This document shows positions 7,683 through 16,267 of a stretch of DNA of 47,169 nucleotides, piece by piece. Position 1 is the first letter of the stretch, and each line of letters opens with the position of its first letter. Position numbers and translations under genes: made by a program. Source of the stretch: JAUXEH01 sp965602945 (GTDB taxonomy: Bacteria; Acidobacteriota; Aminicenantia; Aminicenantales; Aminicenantaceae); assembly GCA_965602945.1 (NCBI GenBank), contig CBFDBC010000003.1, positions 1-47,169 on the forward strand. Direction: 5' to 3'. Below the pieces are notes generated by a model. The model made no database searches. It was not told where the DNA came from and saw nothing but the letters and a program-made list of their open reading frames with translations.

Positions 7683-9647
7683 ATGACCAGGTACCGTACA
7701 CTGACCGGAATCTTGGTCTGTGCTCTGTTTTTCTCCAGCTGCGGCCCGAAGTCTCCCGAGCCCGCCTCCTCCTTCCGATTTATCGACGCCCTTTCGGAAG
7801 AGAACATCGTCCGGTCCCCTCTTCGGGATACGACGGCGCCGCTTGAGGGGCCGGACATCCGCTATCCCACGCATTCCGCTCCTCTGGACGAGGCGGGGAT
7901 CTCCTCAAATCCTCTAGACCTCAAGCGCAGGCTCCGGCTGGGGGGGACGGAGCGAAACACTCTCTTTGCCCCGCCCGGATCCGAGTACGCCTTCGAGGTG
8001 ACCCTGACGGCCGATTCCGTGCTCGAATTTGCGGTGGGGATCGTTCGCGAGGCCGCTTTTACGGCATCCGGGCAGGGAAACGAAGTGGGGGGCGCCGGTG
8101 TCGATTTCCGTGTAGAGCTGGAGATCCAGGGCCGGAAAAGGACCCTGTTCCAGGAATATATGACCGGCCCTCCGGCCGCGGAGGAGCCCGGGATCGCCTT
8201 CGCCCAGCACCGGTTGGATCTGCCCTATGAGGCGGAGGAGGCGCGCCTGTCGTTCGTCACAAGGGGAGAGAGCCCCTGTTTTTCTTTTTGGGCCAACCCC
8301 ATCCTCTTCCGTCAGGAGTCTTCCGGGTTGAATGTCATATTGATCTCCGTGGATACGCTTCGGGCCGACCACCTGGGGAGCTACGGATACAGCCGCGACA
8401 CCAGCCCGCACATCGATGCCCTGGCTGAAGACGGGATCCGGTTCGCCAACGCCTACTCCTCCTCATCCTGGACGCTGCCCTCGCATGTGTCTCTCATGAC
8501 CTCACTGCACGGCGTGCGCCACCAGGTCTATCACGACGACGAGCGCATGGACCCGGGGCTTGTAACCCTGGCCGAGCATTTCCAGAGCCGCGGATACTCC
8601 TGCGCCGCATTCACCGGAGGTGGATTCGTGAGCCCGGCCTACGGATTCGCCAAGGGTTTCGATACGTATGATGTGGGATCGGGCCATGTCCTCAATCAGG
8701 ATTCGGCCGACCGGGTCTATCGATTTGTTTCCCCTTGGATCGACCGCCATAAGGACCGCAGTTTTTTCCTGTTCCTGCACACCTACCAGCCCCACAGCCC
8801 CTATGCCTGCCCCATGCCTTACAAGACCATGTTCCTGAACGATGACTCCCTGTTCGGGCATGCCGACCTCTTCTATATTCTGGGCGGACAAGCGAACCTG
8901 TACAAATCCCTTCCCGATGCCGAACGCCAGAACCTGATCGACCTGTATGACGGAGAGATCCGCTATGTGGACGACCGGCTCATCGGGCCTCTGGTCGCTC
9001 AGCTCAAAGCTCAGGGATTGTACGACCGGACCCTGATCGTCTTCCTCAGCGATCATGGGGAGGAGTTCTTCGACCACGGTGCCTGGGGACACGGCCACAG
9101 CCTTTATGACGAGCTTTTAAAGGTGCCTTTGATCTTAAAGCTGCCCAAATCCCAACACAAGGGAATGTCTCCGGATACGATCGTGTCCCTGGTGGACGTT
9201 ATGCCCACCCTGCTCGATGCGATGGGGTGGGACATTCCCCGCGAGTCCCTGGATGGCCGCAGCCTGTTCCCGGTCATCGAGGGGAGGGAAAGGGAGGACA
9301 GGATGTTCCTGGCGGATATCGGGAGCAACATCCTGAGGTCTCATGTCCCCAAGAAGATAGCAACCAACCGGGGCAGGATCAAGATGATCCTCAACGAGGC
9401 ATACTCGCCCGAGGCCTTGGAGTTTTTCCGCTTTCCACCCCCCCGGAGCGGCCCGGCCGAGCTGTTCGACCTGGCCGCTGACCCGGCCGAAAGCCGCAGC
9501 CTGGCCGACCGGCAGCCCGGCCTGGCCAACGACATCCTGCGCTGGATCAACGACTTCTATGCAGGCGCCCTCAAGGCGCAGACCCGGAAGGCCCAGATCG
9601 ACGAGAGCGTGAGAGATCAGCTCAAGGCCCTGGGCTATATCCGGTAA
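7683..9647 (+). CDS. Lipoprotein sulfatase-like hydrolase (alkaline phosphatase superfamily)
   Basis: Predicted exported lipoprotein of 654 aa. A short signal peptide ends in the lipobox FSSC, followed by about 200 residues without a recognised domain. A sulfatase-type catalytic domain starts near residue 217 (VILISVDTLRADHLGSYGY). Further metal-binding motifs are SDHGEEFFDHG and the following WGHGHSLYDE. The nucleophile position, Cys or Ser converted to formylglycine in true sulfatases, is Thr264 in SSSWTLPSHVSL. It may therefore be a phosphodiesterase or phospho-sugar transferase rather than a sulfatase. It lies 11 bases ahead of a small gene leading into glycosyltransferases, suggesting a role in surface glycan or lipid modification. 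Confidence 0.78.
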   Translation: MTRYRTLTGILVCALFFSSCGPKSPEPASSFRFIDALSEENIVRSPLRDTTAPLEGPDIRYPTHSAPLDEAGISSNPLDLKRRLRLGGTERNTLFAPPGSEYAFEVTLTADSVLEFAVGIVREAAFTASGQGNEVGGAGVDFRVELEIQGRKRTLFQEYMTGPPAAEEPGIAFAQHRLDLPYEAEEARLSFVTRGESPCFSFWANPILFRQESSGLNVILISVDTLRADHLGSYGYSRDTSPHIDALAEDGIRFANAYSSSSWTLPSHVSLMTSLHGVRHQVYHDDERMDPGLVTLAEHFQSRGYSCAAFTGGGFVSPAYGFAKGFDTYDVGSGHVLNQDSADRVYRFVSPWIDRHKDRSFFLFLHTYQPHSPYACPMPYKTMFLNDDSLFGHADLFYILGGQANLYKSLPDAERQNLIDLYDGEIRYVDDRLIGPLVAQLKAQGLYDRTLIVFLSDHGEEFFDHGAWGHGHSLYDELLKVPLILKLPKSQHKGMSPDTIVSLVDVMPTLLDAMGWDIPRESLDGRSLFPVIEGREREDRMFLADIGSNILRSHVPKKIATNRGRIKMILNEAYSPEALEFFRFPPPRSGPAELFDLAADPAESRSLADRQPGLANDILRWINDFYAGALKAQTRKAQIDESVRDQLKALGYIR

Positions 9648-9658
9648 GGAAGGATACG

Positions 9659-9871
9659 ATGACGAAATTTCTGGAGATAAAGTGCTTGAGCCCCGAGGAG
9701 CAGGCGAAGATCGAACAGGAGATCGACGAAGCCATCGCCCGCAGGATCGAAGAGGGGATCCTGACCGAACGCGAGATCCGGGAGATCGTCGAGATGAAAC
9801 TCCACCCTCAGCTGGATGTCCAGGATGTCCAGAGCGTCTACGAAAACCACCTGTTCAGAGACAAGAAGTGA
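9659..9871 (+). CDS. Small uncharacterised helical protein
   Basis: A 70-aa acidic, Glu/Ile-rich protein that looks mostly helical, with no signal peptide or membrane segment. A good ribosome site (AAGGAAGG) precedes the ATG, and codon use matches the neighbours, so it is probably real. I do not recognise the family. It lies between the sulfatase-like gene and a coiled-coil protein, with 11 and 19 bases of spacing, and is probably co-transcribed with the glycosyltransferases. Confidence 0.6.
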   Translation: MTKFLEIKCLSPEEQAKIEQEIDEAIARRIEEGILTEREIREIVEMKLHPQLDVQDVQSVYENHLFRDKK

Positions 9872-9890
9872 CGGGTGGAGAGAGGATACC

Positions 9891-10532
9891 ATGGCAGAAG
9901 AAGACAAAAAGAAACTGGACGGATCCCACGACATCCGCATCGACTATGACGATCCCGATGTGGAGGACATCATGCGCCAGATCCGGGAAGGGATAGCGTC
10001 CCGGCCCGGGGCCGCGAACCCGGACGCGGCGGCGGAGCCGCAGCCCGAGCCTCCCTCGCCTCTGCCCCCTCCGCCTGAGCTGGAGACTCTACAGCTGTCC
10101 GGGGCGAAAAGGCTGCTGCTGAAACTCATGCGGCCCTTCTCCCCCCTCATCAAGCTTCTCATCCTGCCGGTCCATCAGGACTTCCTGGAGACCGTTCACC
10201 TGCTCGACCACACCAACCGCCGGCTGGATTTCCTGTTCAGCCGCATGGAGCTGGAGCTGGACCGCCTCGGCCGGGAGCTCGAAAGCACCGGCGATGCGAT
10301 AAACAGGAAGGCGGATGAGGCACACCAGCGGCTGGACAAGGCATTTTACAACCTGGGCCGGACCATGGAATACACGAAGCTCCTGCACAGCCTGTCTCAC
10401 AACATGGTGGTGGAGCTCAGCAAGCTGAAGATCGAAGAGGAGGACATAAAAGTCAAGGCCCGGATCCTGGAAAAGGATTTCGAGTTCCTGCGCAGCAAGG
10501 AGACGGCTCTTGAGGAACGGGTCATGAAATGA
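9891..10532 (+). CDS. Coiled-coil protein of the glycosyltransferase cluster
   Basis: A 213-aa protein without a signal peptide. Residues about 20-40 (DVEDIMRQIREGIASR) form an amphipathic helix. A Pro/Ala-rich linker follows at about 40-65, then a basic hydrophobic patch (LLLKLMRPFSPLIKLLIL) that could touch the membrane. A long heptad-like coiled coil runs from about residue 105 to the end. The start is the ATG at 9891, preceded by GGAGAGAGG; an in-frame extension to 9816 overlaps the preceding gene. An N-terminal helix of this kind also occurs, as far as I recall, in O-antigen cluster proteins. A scaffold or chain-length role is only a guess. Its stop overlaps the first glycosyltransferase by ATGA. 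Confidence 0.65.
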   Translation: MAEEDKKKLDGSHDIRIDYDDPDVEDIMRQIREGIASRPGAANPDAAAEPQPEPPSPLPPPPELETLQLSGAKRLLLKLMRPFSPLIKLLILPVHQDFLETVHLLDHTNRRLDFLFSRMELELDRLGRELESTGDAINRKADEAHQRLDKAFYNLGRTMEYTKLLHSLSHNMVVELSKLKIEEEDIKVKARILEKDFEFLRSKETALEERVMK

Positions 10533-11701
10533 AGGTCGCGTTTGTGGTCCAGCGCTACGGGCTGGAGATCAACGGCGGGGCGGAACTGCACTGCCGTTGG
10601 GTGGCCGAGCACATGCGCAAGCACTGGGAGATCCATGTTCTGACGACCCGGGCCAGGGATTACATCACCTGGAAAAATCACTACACGGCCCGGCAGGAGG
10701 AGGTGAACGGGATCCCTGTGCTGCGGTTCCCGGTTGCCCGGCAGCGCGATCCCGAGCGCTTCGGTAAACTCCAGAGACGCATCCTGGAGAGCGAACATAC
10801 ACTCCAGGATGAGCTGGAGTGGTTGAAGGAAGAAGGACCGTATTCCCCGGAACTCATCGAGTACATCAGGACACACGCAGGATCGTACGACTTTTTTGTT
10901 TTCTTCAGCTACCGCTACTATCATTCCTACTGGGGCGTCCAGGCCGTTCCCCACAAGAGCATCCTGGTCCCGACCGCGGAGCGGGATGCGGTCATCCGTC
11001 TCCATTTGTTCAAGGACCTGTTCCGGGCTCCGAGGGCGTTTGTCTACAACTCGGTGGAGGAACGCGACATGATCCAAGCCCTCTCCGGAAACGTCTCCGT
11101 CGACGGCGAGGTGGTCGGCGTGGGCACTGAGATCCCGGAGGCCTATGCCGAGGAGGATTTTCGCGGCGCGTATGAACTGGGGGGGGACTACCTCATATAC
11201 ATCGGCCGCATCGATGAAAACAAGGGGTGCCGGGAGCTGTTCGACTATTTCCTGCGCTTCAAACAGGAGACCGGTTCAGACATCCGGCTGGTGCTGGTGG
11301 GCAGCAGCGTCATCAAGATCCCCCTGCATCCGGACGTCGTGTATCTGGGTTTCCTGCCCGAGCAGGAAAAGTTCGCCGCGCTTCAGGGCGCCCTTCTGCT
11401 GTGTATGCCCTCGTTCTACGAGAGCCTCTCCATGGTCACGCTGGAGGCCTGGGCCCTGGAGAAACCCGTGCTGGCCAATGCCCGCTGTGATGTTCTGCAG
11501 GGTCAGAGCCGCCGCAGCCGGGCCGGTTTGTATTACAGCGGCTATGAGGAGTTCCGGGATGCGCTCCGCCTGATGCTGGCCGACAAACGGCTCAGGCAGG
11601 CCATGGGTGTGCAGGGAAGGAGATACTTCAAAGACCATTACACGTGGGACACCATCGAAGGCAAATACCTGGACCTGGTCCGGCGCGTTGGGGCGGCTTA
11701 A
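10529..11701 (+). CDS. GT4-type glycosyltransferase A1
   Basis: Cytoplasmic GT-B fold glycosyltransferase, 390 aa. The N-terminal acceptor half begins MKVAFVVQRYGLEINGGAE, the loop typical of GT4 enzymes. The donor half has YIGRIDENKGCRELF near residue 228 and the EX7E motif in YESLSMVTLEAW near residue 300. It is paralogous to the fourth transferase at 13898: both share FVVQRYG, GGxELHCR, the TWKN motif and FVFFxYxYY. It overlaps the coiled-coil gene by ATGA and is followed 2 bases later by a different type of transferase. Donor and acceptor sugars are unknown; the context suggests a surface polysaccharide. Confidence 0.82.
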   Translation: MKVAFVVQRYGLEINGGAELHCRWVAEHMRKHWEIHVLTTRARDYITWKNHYTARQEEVNGIPVLRFPVARQRDPERFGKLQRRILESEHTLQDELEWLKEEGPYSPELIEYIRTHAGSYDFFVFFSYRYYHSYWGVQAVPHKSILVPTAERDAVIRLHLFKDLFRAPRAFVYNSVEERDMIQALSGNVSVDGEVVGVGTEIPEAYAEEDFRGAYELGGDYLIYIGRIDENKGCRELFDYFLRFKQETGSDIRLVLVGSSVIKIPLHPDVVYLGFLPEQEKFAALQGALLLCMPSFYESLSMVTLEAWALEKPVLANARCDVLQGQSRRSRAGLYYSGYEEFRDALRLMLADKRLRQAMGVQGRRYFKDHYTWDTIEGKYLDLVRRVGAA

Positions 11702-11703
11702 AC

Positions 11704-12771
11704 ATGGAAGTCCATCAGTTCGCCACCTCGCTCACCTACGGCGACGCCATCTCCAACGAGATGATGGAGATCCGCTCCGCGCTCCGGCAGCAGGGACTGC
11801 GCTCGGAGATTTTCGTCCGTTTCCATGACCCGCGCATGGCCCGGCATGCCCATGATTACCGGGAATACAGGCGGTTCAGCCGACCGGATAACGTCGTGAT
11901 CTTCCATTTTTCTATCGGTTCCCCCGTCTCCAAGCTCTTCTTCCGCATCCCGGACCGGAAGATCATGATCTACCACAATATCACGCCCCATACGTTTTTC
12001 CTGGATCATCACCGGATCCTGGCCCGGGAATGCTACAAGGGGCGGCTGGAGCTGAACCTGTTCAAGGACAAGGCGGACCTGGCTCTAGGAGATTCCGAAT
12101 TCAACCGCCGGGAGCTGGAGCAGGCGGGATACCCCCGGACAGGAATCCTTCCGCTCCTGCTGGACCTGACCAGGTTCGATCAACCCGGCGATCCGGTGGT
12201 GCAGAAGGTATTCGATGAGCCGAAGACGACCCTGCTGTTCGTGGGCCGGGTGATCCCCAACAAGAAGTTTGAGGATGTCATCAAGTGTTTCTACTTCTAC
12301 CAAACCCGGTTCGATCCCGAATCCCGGCTCATCCTGGCCGGAGATCATCGGGGCATGGAGCGCTACTGGGCGGGACTGCAGGGGCTGGTGGGGGATCTGG
12401 GCCTCCGGGATGTCTATTTCACCGGCCATATCCGGTTTGCAGAACTGGTCGCGTATTACAACCTGGCCGACGTCTATCTGAGCATGAGCGAGCACGAGGG
12501 CTTCGGAGTCCCACTCCTGGAGGCGTTCCACCTGGGTCTCCCCGTGGTCGCGTATGCGGCCGGGGCCGTGGAAGAGACCATGAACGGAGGGGGGATCCTC
12601 ATACGGGAAAAGGATCTTTTCCGGACGGCCGGCCTGCTGGACGTCCTGCGGCAGGACCCCCAGCGGCGGCAGGCCGTCATCGAAGCTCAGCGGGCCGCGC
12701 TGAAGCGGTATGAGAGGGACAACATCGTGCGCATTCTGAAGGAACACATCGAGCGGGTGGGGCAGGCATGA
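11704..12771 (+). CDS. GT4-type glycosyltransferase B1
   Basis: GT-B fold glycosyltransferase, 355 aa. The start is the ATG at 11704, two bases after the preceding stop; an in-frame extension to 11644 lies inside that gene. The N terminus MEVHQFATSLTYGDAISNEM and the motif YHNITPHTFF are shared with the next gene. The donor half has FVGRVIPNKKFEDVIK and the EX7E motif in SEHEGFGVPLLEAF. It differs in type from its upstream neighbour but is paralogous to its downstream one. It is probably a hexosyl- or mannosyltransferase of a surface glycan; the specific sugar cannot be inferred. Confidence 0.82.
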   Translation: MEVHQFATSLTYGDAISNEMMEIRSALRQQGLRSEIFVRFHDPRMARHAHDYREYRRFSRPDNVVIFHFSIGSPVSKLFFRIPDRKIMIYHNITPHTFFLDHHRILARECYKGRLELNLFKDKADLALGDSEFNRRELEQAGYPRTGILPLLLDLTRFDQPGDPVVQKVFDEPKTTLLFVGRVIPNKKFEDVIKCFYFYQTRFDPESRLILAGDHRGMERYWAGLQGLVGDLGLRDVYFTGHIRFAELVAYYNLADVYLSMSEHEGFGVPLLEAFHLGLPVVAYAAGAVEETMNGGGILIREKDLFRTAGLLDVLRQDPQRRQAVIEAQRAALKRYERDNIVRILKEHIERVGQA

Positions 12772-13844
12772 GGATCGACCAGCTGGTCCCGGCCTTCCAT
12801 CGCGGGGACGCCATCGGCGACACCGCGTTCCACATGAAAAAATTCCTGAACACCAGAGGTTACTCATCCGAGATCTACTGCCTGGACCGGGACCCCGGCC
12901 TGGAGAACGACTCCCGTCCTTTCGAGTCCTTCCCGATCCCGGGGCCAGGGGATGTGACCCTCCTGCATTTCGCTCTCCCGTCCCCGCTGACCTCCGCCTT
13001 TGCCGGCCTGCCCAGCCGCAAGCTGCTCCTGTACCACAACATCACGCCCGAGCGGTTCTTCGCACCCTACAGCCGGGAGATGGCGCGCATCTCGCGGTTG
13101 GGGCGGGACGAACTCCGTGCACTGGCGCCGGTGACGGATCTGGCCCTGGCCGACTCCGAGTACAACCGCCGCGAGTTGGAGACGGCCGGATTTTCCCGTA
13201 CCGAGGTTTTCCCGTTATTTGTGGATCTTGCCAAATACCGGAAACCTCACTCTAGGTTCACCTTCGACCTTTTCCGCGACGACCGCCTCAACATCCTGTT
13301 CGTCGGCCGGATCGTCCCGAACAAACGGATCGACGAGCTGATCAAGGTGGTTTTTTACTACAAAAAGTACATCTCGCCCTTGGTGCGCCTGATAGTGGTG
13401 GGGAAGACCGCGTCCCTCCCCAAATACTACGAGTCCCTGGTCCGGCTGGCGGACGAGTTCTATCTCAAACCCGAGGAGATCTGTTTAACCGGCCATATCC
13501 CCGATGAGGAGCTGTTCGCCCTCTACCGGGCTTCCGACGTCTTCCTGAGTCTGAGTGAACACGAGGGATTCGGGCTGCCTTTCATCGAGAGTATGGTGTT
13601 CGATCTGCCCATCCTGGCCTACGACTGCACGGCCGTTCCCTTCACCCTGGGGGGGGCGGGTGTTCCGATGGGCAGCAAGCCGGTGGAGCGCGTGGCGGAA
13701 CTGGCTCATGTCGTCGCAATGGATGATTCTTTGAAAAAAAAGATCCTCGAAGGACAGAGAATCCGGCTCGGGGAGTACCGCGAGCAGGATCTGGAGCGGT
13801 ATCTGCTAAAAAACCTCGAATGTTTAACCGGAGGAAACGACTAA
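12768..13844 (+). CDS. GT4-type glycosyltransferase B2
   Basis: GT-B fold glycosyltransferase, 358 aa, paralogous to the preceding gene: it shares HxGDAI near the N terminus, LLYHNITPERFF, DSEYNRRELE, FVGRIVPNKRIDELIK and the EX7E motif in SEHEGFGLPFIE. The ATG overlaps the preceding stop by ATGA, so the pair is translationally coupled. The two copies are well diverged, so the duplication is not recent. The C-terminal region is shorter and lacks the glycine-rich donor loop seen in B1, which may mean a different donor. Confidence 0.82.
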   Translation: MRIDQLVPAFHRGDAIGDTAFHMKKFLNTRGYSSEIYCLDRDPGLENDSRPFESFPIPGPGDVTLLHFALPSPLTSAFAGLPSRKLLLYHNITPERFFAPYSREMARISRLGRDELRALAPVTDLALADSEYNRRELETAGFSRTEVFPLFVDLAKYRKPHSRFTFDLFRDDRLNILFVGRIVPNKRIDELIKVVFYYKKYISPLVRLIVVGKTASLPKYYESLVRLADEFYLKPEEICLTGHIPDEELFALYRASDVFLSLSEHEGFGLPFIESMVFDLPILAYDCTAVPFTLGGAGVPMGSKPVERVAELAHVVAMDDSLKKKILEGQRIRLGEYREQDLERYLLKNLECLTGGND

Positions 13845-13897
13845 ATTAATACCTTTTGGAAAAGGAAGCCAAATCCAGGCAGGCACCGATAGATAAG

Positions 13898-15082
13898 ATG
13901 AAGATCGCGTTCGTCGTACAGCGCTACGGCAAGGAAGTCATGGGCGGCTCCGAACTGCACTGCCGCCAGGTAGCGGAGCGTCTGTCCGCCCATGGATACG
14001 ACTGCACCGTTTACACCACCACGGCCAAGGACTATGTCACCTGGAAAAACGAATATCCGGCCGGGGAGAGCCTGTTGAACGGGGTGGTCGTGAAAAGGTA
14101 TCCGGTAGACAAGGAGAGAGACATCCAGGATTTCAACCGGTTTTCCGATTGGATCTTTGCCAATCCCCATTCACGTGAGGATGAGATCGACTGGATGGAC
14201 CGACAGGGTCCCTGCTGCCGGCCGCTCCTGCAGAGCCTGGAAGAGGAGCGGGCCGGGTACGACGTTTTTGTGTTTTTCACGTATCTCTACTACAACACTT
14301 ACTGGGGGCTCCAGCGCATACCCCAGCGGAAAGCGCTGGTCCCCACGGCCCATGATGAACCCGCCCTGTACCTGGACATCATGCAGGAGGTGTTCGCCGC
14401 TCCGGAGGCGTTTGTGTTCAACACGGCGGCGGAGAAGGAGATGCTCGCCCGGCGTTTTTCCTTTTCCGGGAAATACCAGGATACGGTCGGGGTGGGGGTC
14501 GAGATTCCGAAGGCAGCCGATGAGACCGCATTCCGCGAGAAGTATGACGTGCCGGGTCCCTTTCTCCTGTATGCGGGCCGCATCGAGCCCGGCAAAGGAT
14601 GCGGTGAGCTCATCGAATATTTTCTGCTGCTGGCGGAGACCCATCCGGACCTGGACCTGGTTCTGATCGGCAATCGGCTGATGGACCTCCCGGATCACCC
14701 CAGGATCCGGTACTTGGGCTTCGTGTCGCCCGAGGAAAAGAACGCAGCCATGGCCGCGGCGACAGCCACCGTCCATCCCTCCCACCTGGAGAGCCTGTGC
14801 ATGGCGGCCCTGGAATCCCTGGCGGTCCAAACCCCGATCCTGGTCCAGGGACAGACCGATCCGCTCAAACAGCACTGCCTCCAGGGAAACTGCGGGCTCT
14901 GGTACGGCGACGCCCCGGAATTCACCGCCGCCGCACACCTCCTGCTGGGGGACGCCCGTCTGCGTGATTCCCTGGGGGGGAAAGGCCTGCGGTATGTCCG
15001 CGAGAACTATGCCTGGCCCCGCATCGTTGACAAGTACGAGCGCCTCTTTTCGCACCTGACCTCTGAGGAGGCGCCGGCATGA
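13898..15082 (+). CDS. GT4-type glycosyltransferase A2
   Basis: GT-B fold glycosyltransferase, 394 aa, paralogous to A1: MKIAFVVQRYGKEVMGGSE, the TWKN motif, FVFFTYLYYNTYWG and YAGRIEPGKGC all have counterparts there. The EX7E motif is in LESLCMAALES. The start is placed at the ATG at 13898 because the conserved N terminus begins there; a longer reading from a TTG near 13856 adds 14 poorly conserved residues. About 50 bases separate it from B2, the widest gap in the four-gene series. It is the last transferase before an MglA-type GTPase with its own possible promoter. Confidence 0.82.
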   Translation: MKIAFVVQRYGKEVMGGSELHCRQVAERLSAHGYDCTVYTTTAKDYVTWKNEYPAGESLLNGVVVKRYPVDKERDIQDFNRFSDWIFANPHSREDEIDWMDRQGPCCRPLLQSLEEERAGYDVFVFFTYLYYNTYWGLQRIPQRKALVPTAHDEPALYLDIMQEVFAAPEAFVFNTAAEKEMLARRFSFSGKYQDTVGVGVEIPKAADETAFREKYDVPGPFLLYAGRIEPGKGCGELIEYFLLLAETHPDLDLVLIGNRLMDLPDHPRIRYLGFVSPEEKNAAMAAATATVHPSHLESLCMAALESLAVQTPILVQGQTDPLKQHCLQGNCGLWYGDAPEFTAAAHLLLGDARLRDSLGGKGLRYVRENYAWPRIVDKYERLFSHLTSEEAPA

Positions 15083-15121
15083 ATATGACCGACCGGGATA
15101 GGCACCGGGGACGAGGATCAT

Positions 15122-15150
15122 TTGACTCCGCAACTCGGATTGTGTTAAGA
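15122..15150 (+). promoter_or_regulatory. Weak candidate promoter for the MglA-like gene
   Basis: TTGACT (15122-15127) is followed after 17 bp by TTAAGA (15145-15150), 13 bases before the ATG. The -35 is good and the -10 poor, so this is a tentative site. Confidence 0.28.
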
Positions 15151-15163
15151 AAGTAAAGGACCG

Positions 15164-16189
15164 ATGGCGTTTGTAAACTACACCACCAAAAGCATTGCGA
15201 TCAAGGTCGTATACTATGGGCCCGGATTGAGCGGGAAGACCACCAACCTGCGCTACATTTACAGCAAACTGGACGATGGCTCCCGCGGTGACCTGTTGTG
15301 CCTGGAAACCCCCATCGAACGCACGCTGTTTTTCGACCTGCTGCCTATCAAGGCGGGGATGATCCACGATTTCCAGATCCACTTTCAGTTGATGACGGTC
15401 CCGGGACAGGTTTTTTACGGCGCCTCCCGCAAGAGCGTGCTCAAAGGGGCCGACGGGATCGTATTCGTGGCGGATTCCCAGATCCCGCTGCTGGATGCCA
15501 ACCTCGAAAACTTCGATGGCCTGCGCAAAAACCTGCTGGAATTCAATGTCGATCTGAATTTTATCCCCCTGATTTTTCAGTACAACAAGCGCGACCTGGA
15601 CAATCTGATCCCGGTGGAAACCTTTAACAGCCTGCTCAATCCTCTCAAACTCCCCTACGTCGAGGCCTCGGCCGTCAATGGCGTCGGTGTTTTCGAGACG
15701 CTCAAAGAGATCGCCAAGCTCACCATCCCTTACGTCAGGGAAAAGGTGTTCGGAGACAAGAAAGAGCCCAAGCCCGGACTGAATGAAGCGCAGCCGCCGG
15801 TCGGCCCGGCCATGCCTGCTGAGCCTGCGCCCATGAACACAGAACCGCCGAAGGATGCGGCACCTCAAAAGCCCGAAGGGCAGGGGGCGCCGGTTCCCGA
15901 GGAACGGGAAGCGTCCGGAGAGCCGAAGCCCGTCGTGCCGGAGGCCCCGGAACCCTCCGCGCCCGAGACTCCGGTCGAGCCACAGCCCGAGCTGCAGATG
16001 GCGCCGGAGGAGCCGGGCCCGGCCGCCCCGGAGGACCGGGGAGAGTCCGCCCAGGTCAAGGATGACCTTGAATTCGAGACGGAAGAGACGGACGCGCCGG
16101 TCCGGCTGACAAAGATCAAATTCAGCAACCAGAGCGACATCGAGAAGGAAGTCGAAAAGCTGGCCCAGGAATTCGGCGGCAAGTCCTAG
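15164..16189 (+). CDS. MglA-like small GTPase with long Pro/Glu-rich tail
   Basis: Ras-like GTPase of the bacterial MglA family, 341 aa. The first ~195 residues form the G domain: P-loop GPGLSGKTT at residues 19-27, switch and DxxG-equivalent region VPGQVFYGASRK, and NKRD for guanine specificity. MglA sets polarity for motility and pilus placement in Myxococcus, usually with the GAP MglB; no mglB lies nearby. Unlike plain MglA, this protein continues with about 110 residues rich in Pro, Glu and Ala. It ends in a charged helical segment (SNQSDIEKEVEKLAQEF) that may bind a partner. AAAGGA precedes the ATG. Confidence 0.85.
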   Translation: MAFVNYTTKSIAIKVVYYGPGLSGKTTNLRYIYSKLDDGSRGDLLCLETPIERTLFFDLLPIKAGMIHDFQIHFQLMTVPGQVFYGASRKSVLKGADGIVFVADSQIPLLDANLENFDGLRKNLLEFNVDLNFIPLIFQYNKRDLDNLIPVETFNSLLNPLKLPYVEASAVNGVGVFETLKEIAKLTIPYVREKVFGDKKEPKPGLNEAQPPVGPAMPAEPAPMNTEPPKDAAPQKPEGQGAPVPEEREASGEPKPVVPEAPEPSAPETPVEPQPELQMAPEEPGPAAPEDRGESAQVKDDLEFETEETDAPVRLTKIKFSNQSDIEKEVEKLAQEFGGKS

Positions 16190-16267
16190 GGCCGCTGCAA
16201 GTCCTCCATTTCCCCCAACCGTGAAAAAAATACGGGGAGCCGTGCGTCTCCTTGATTTGGATAGACT

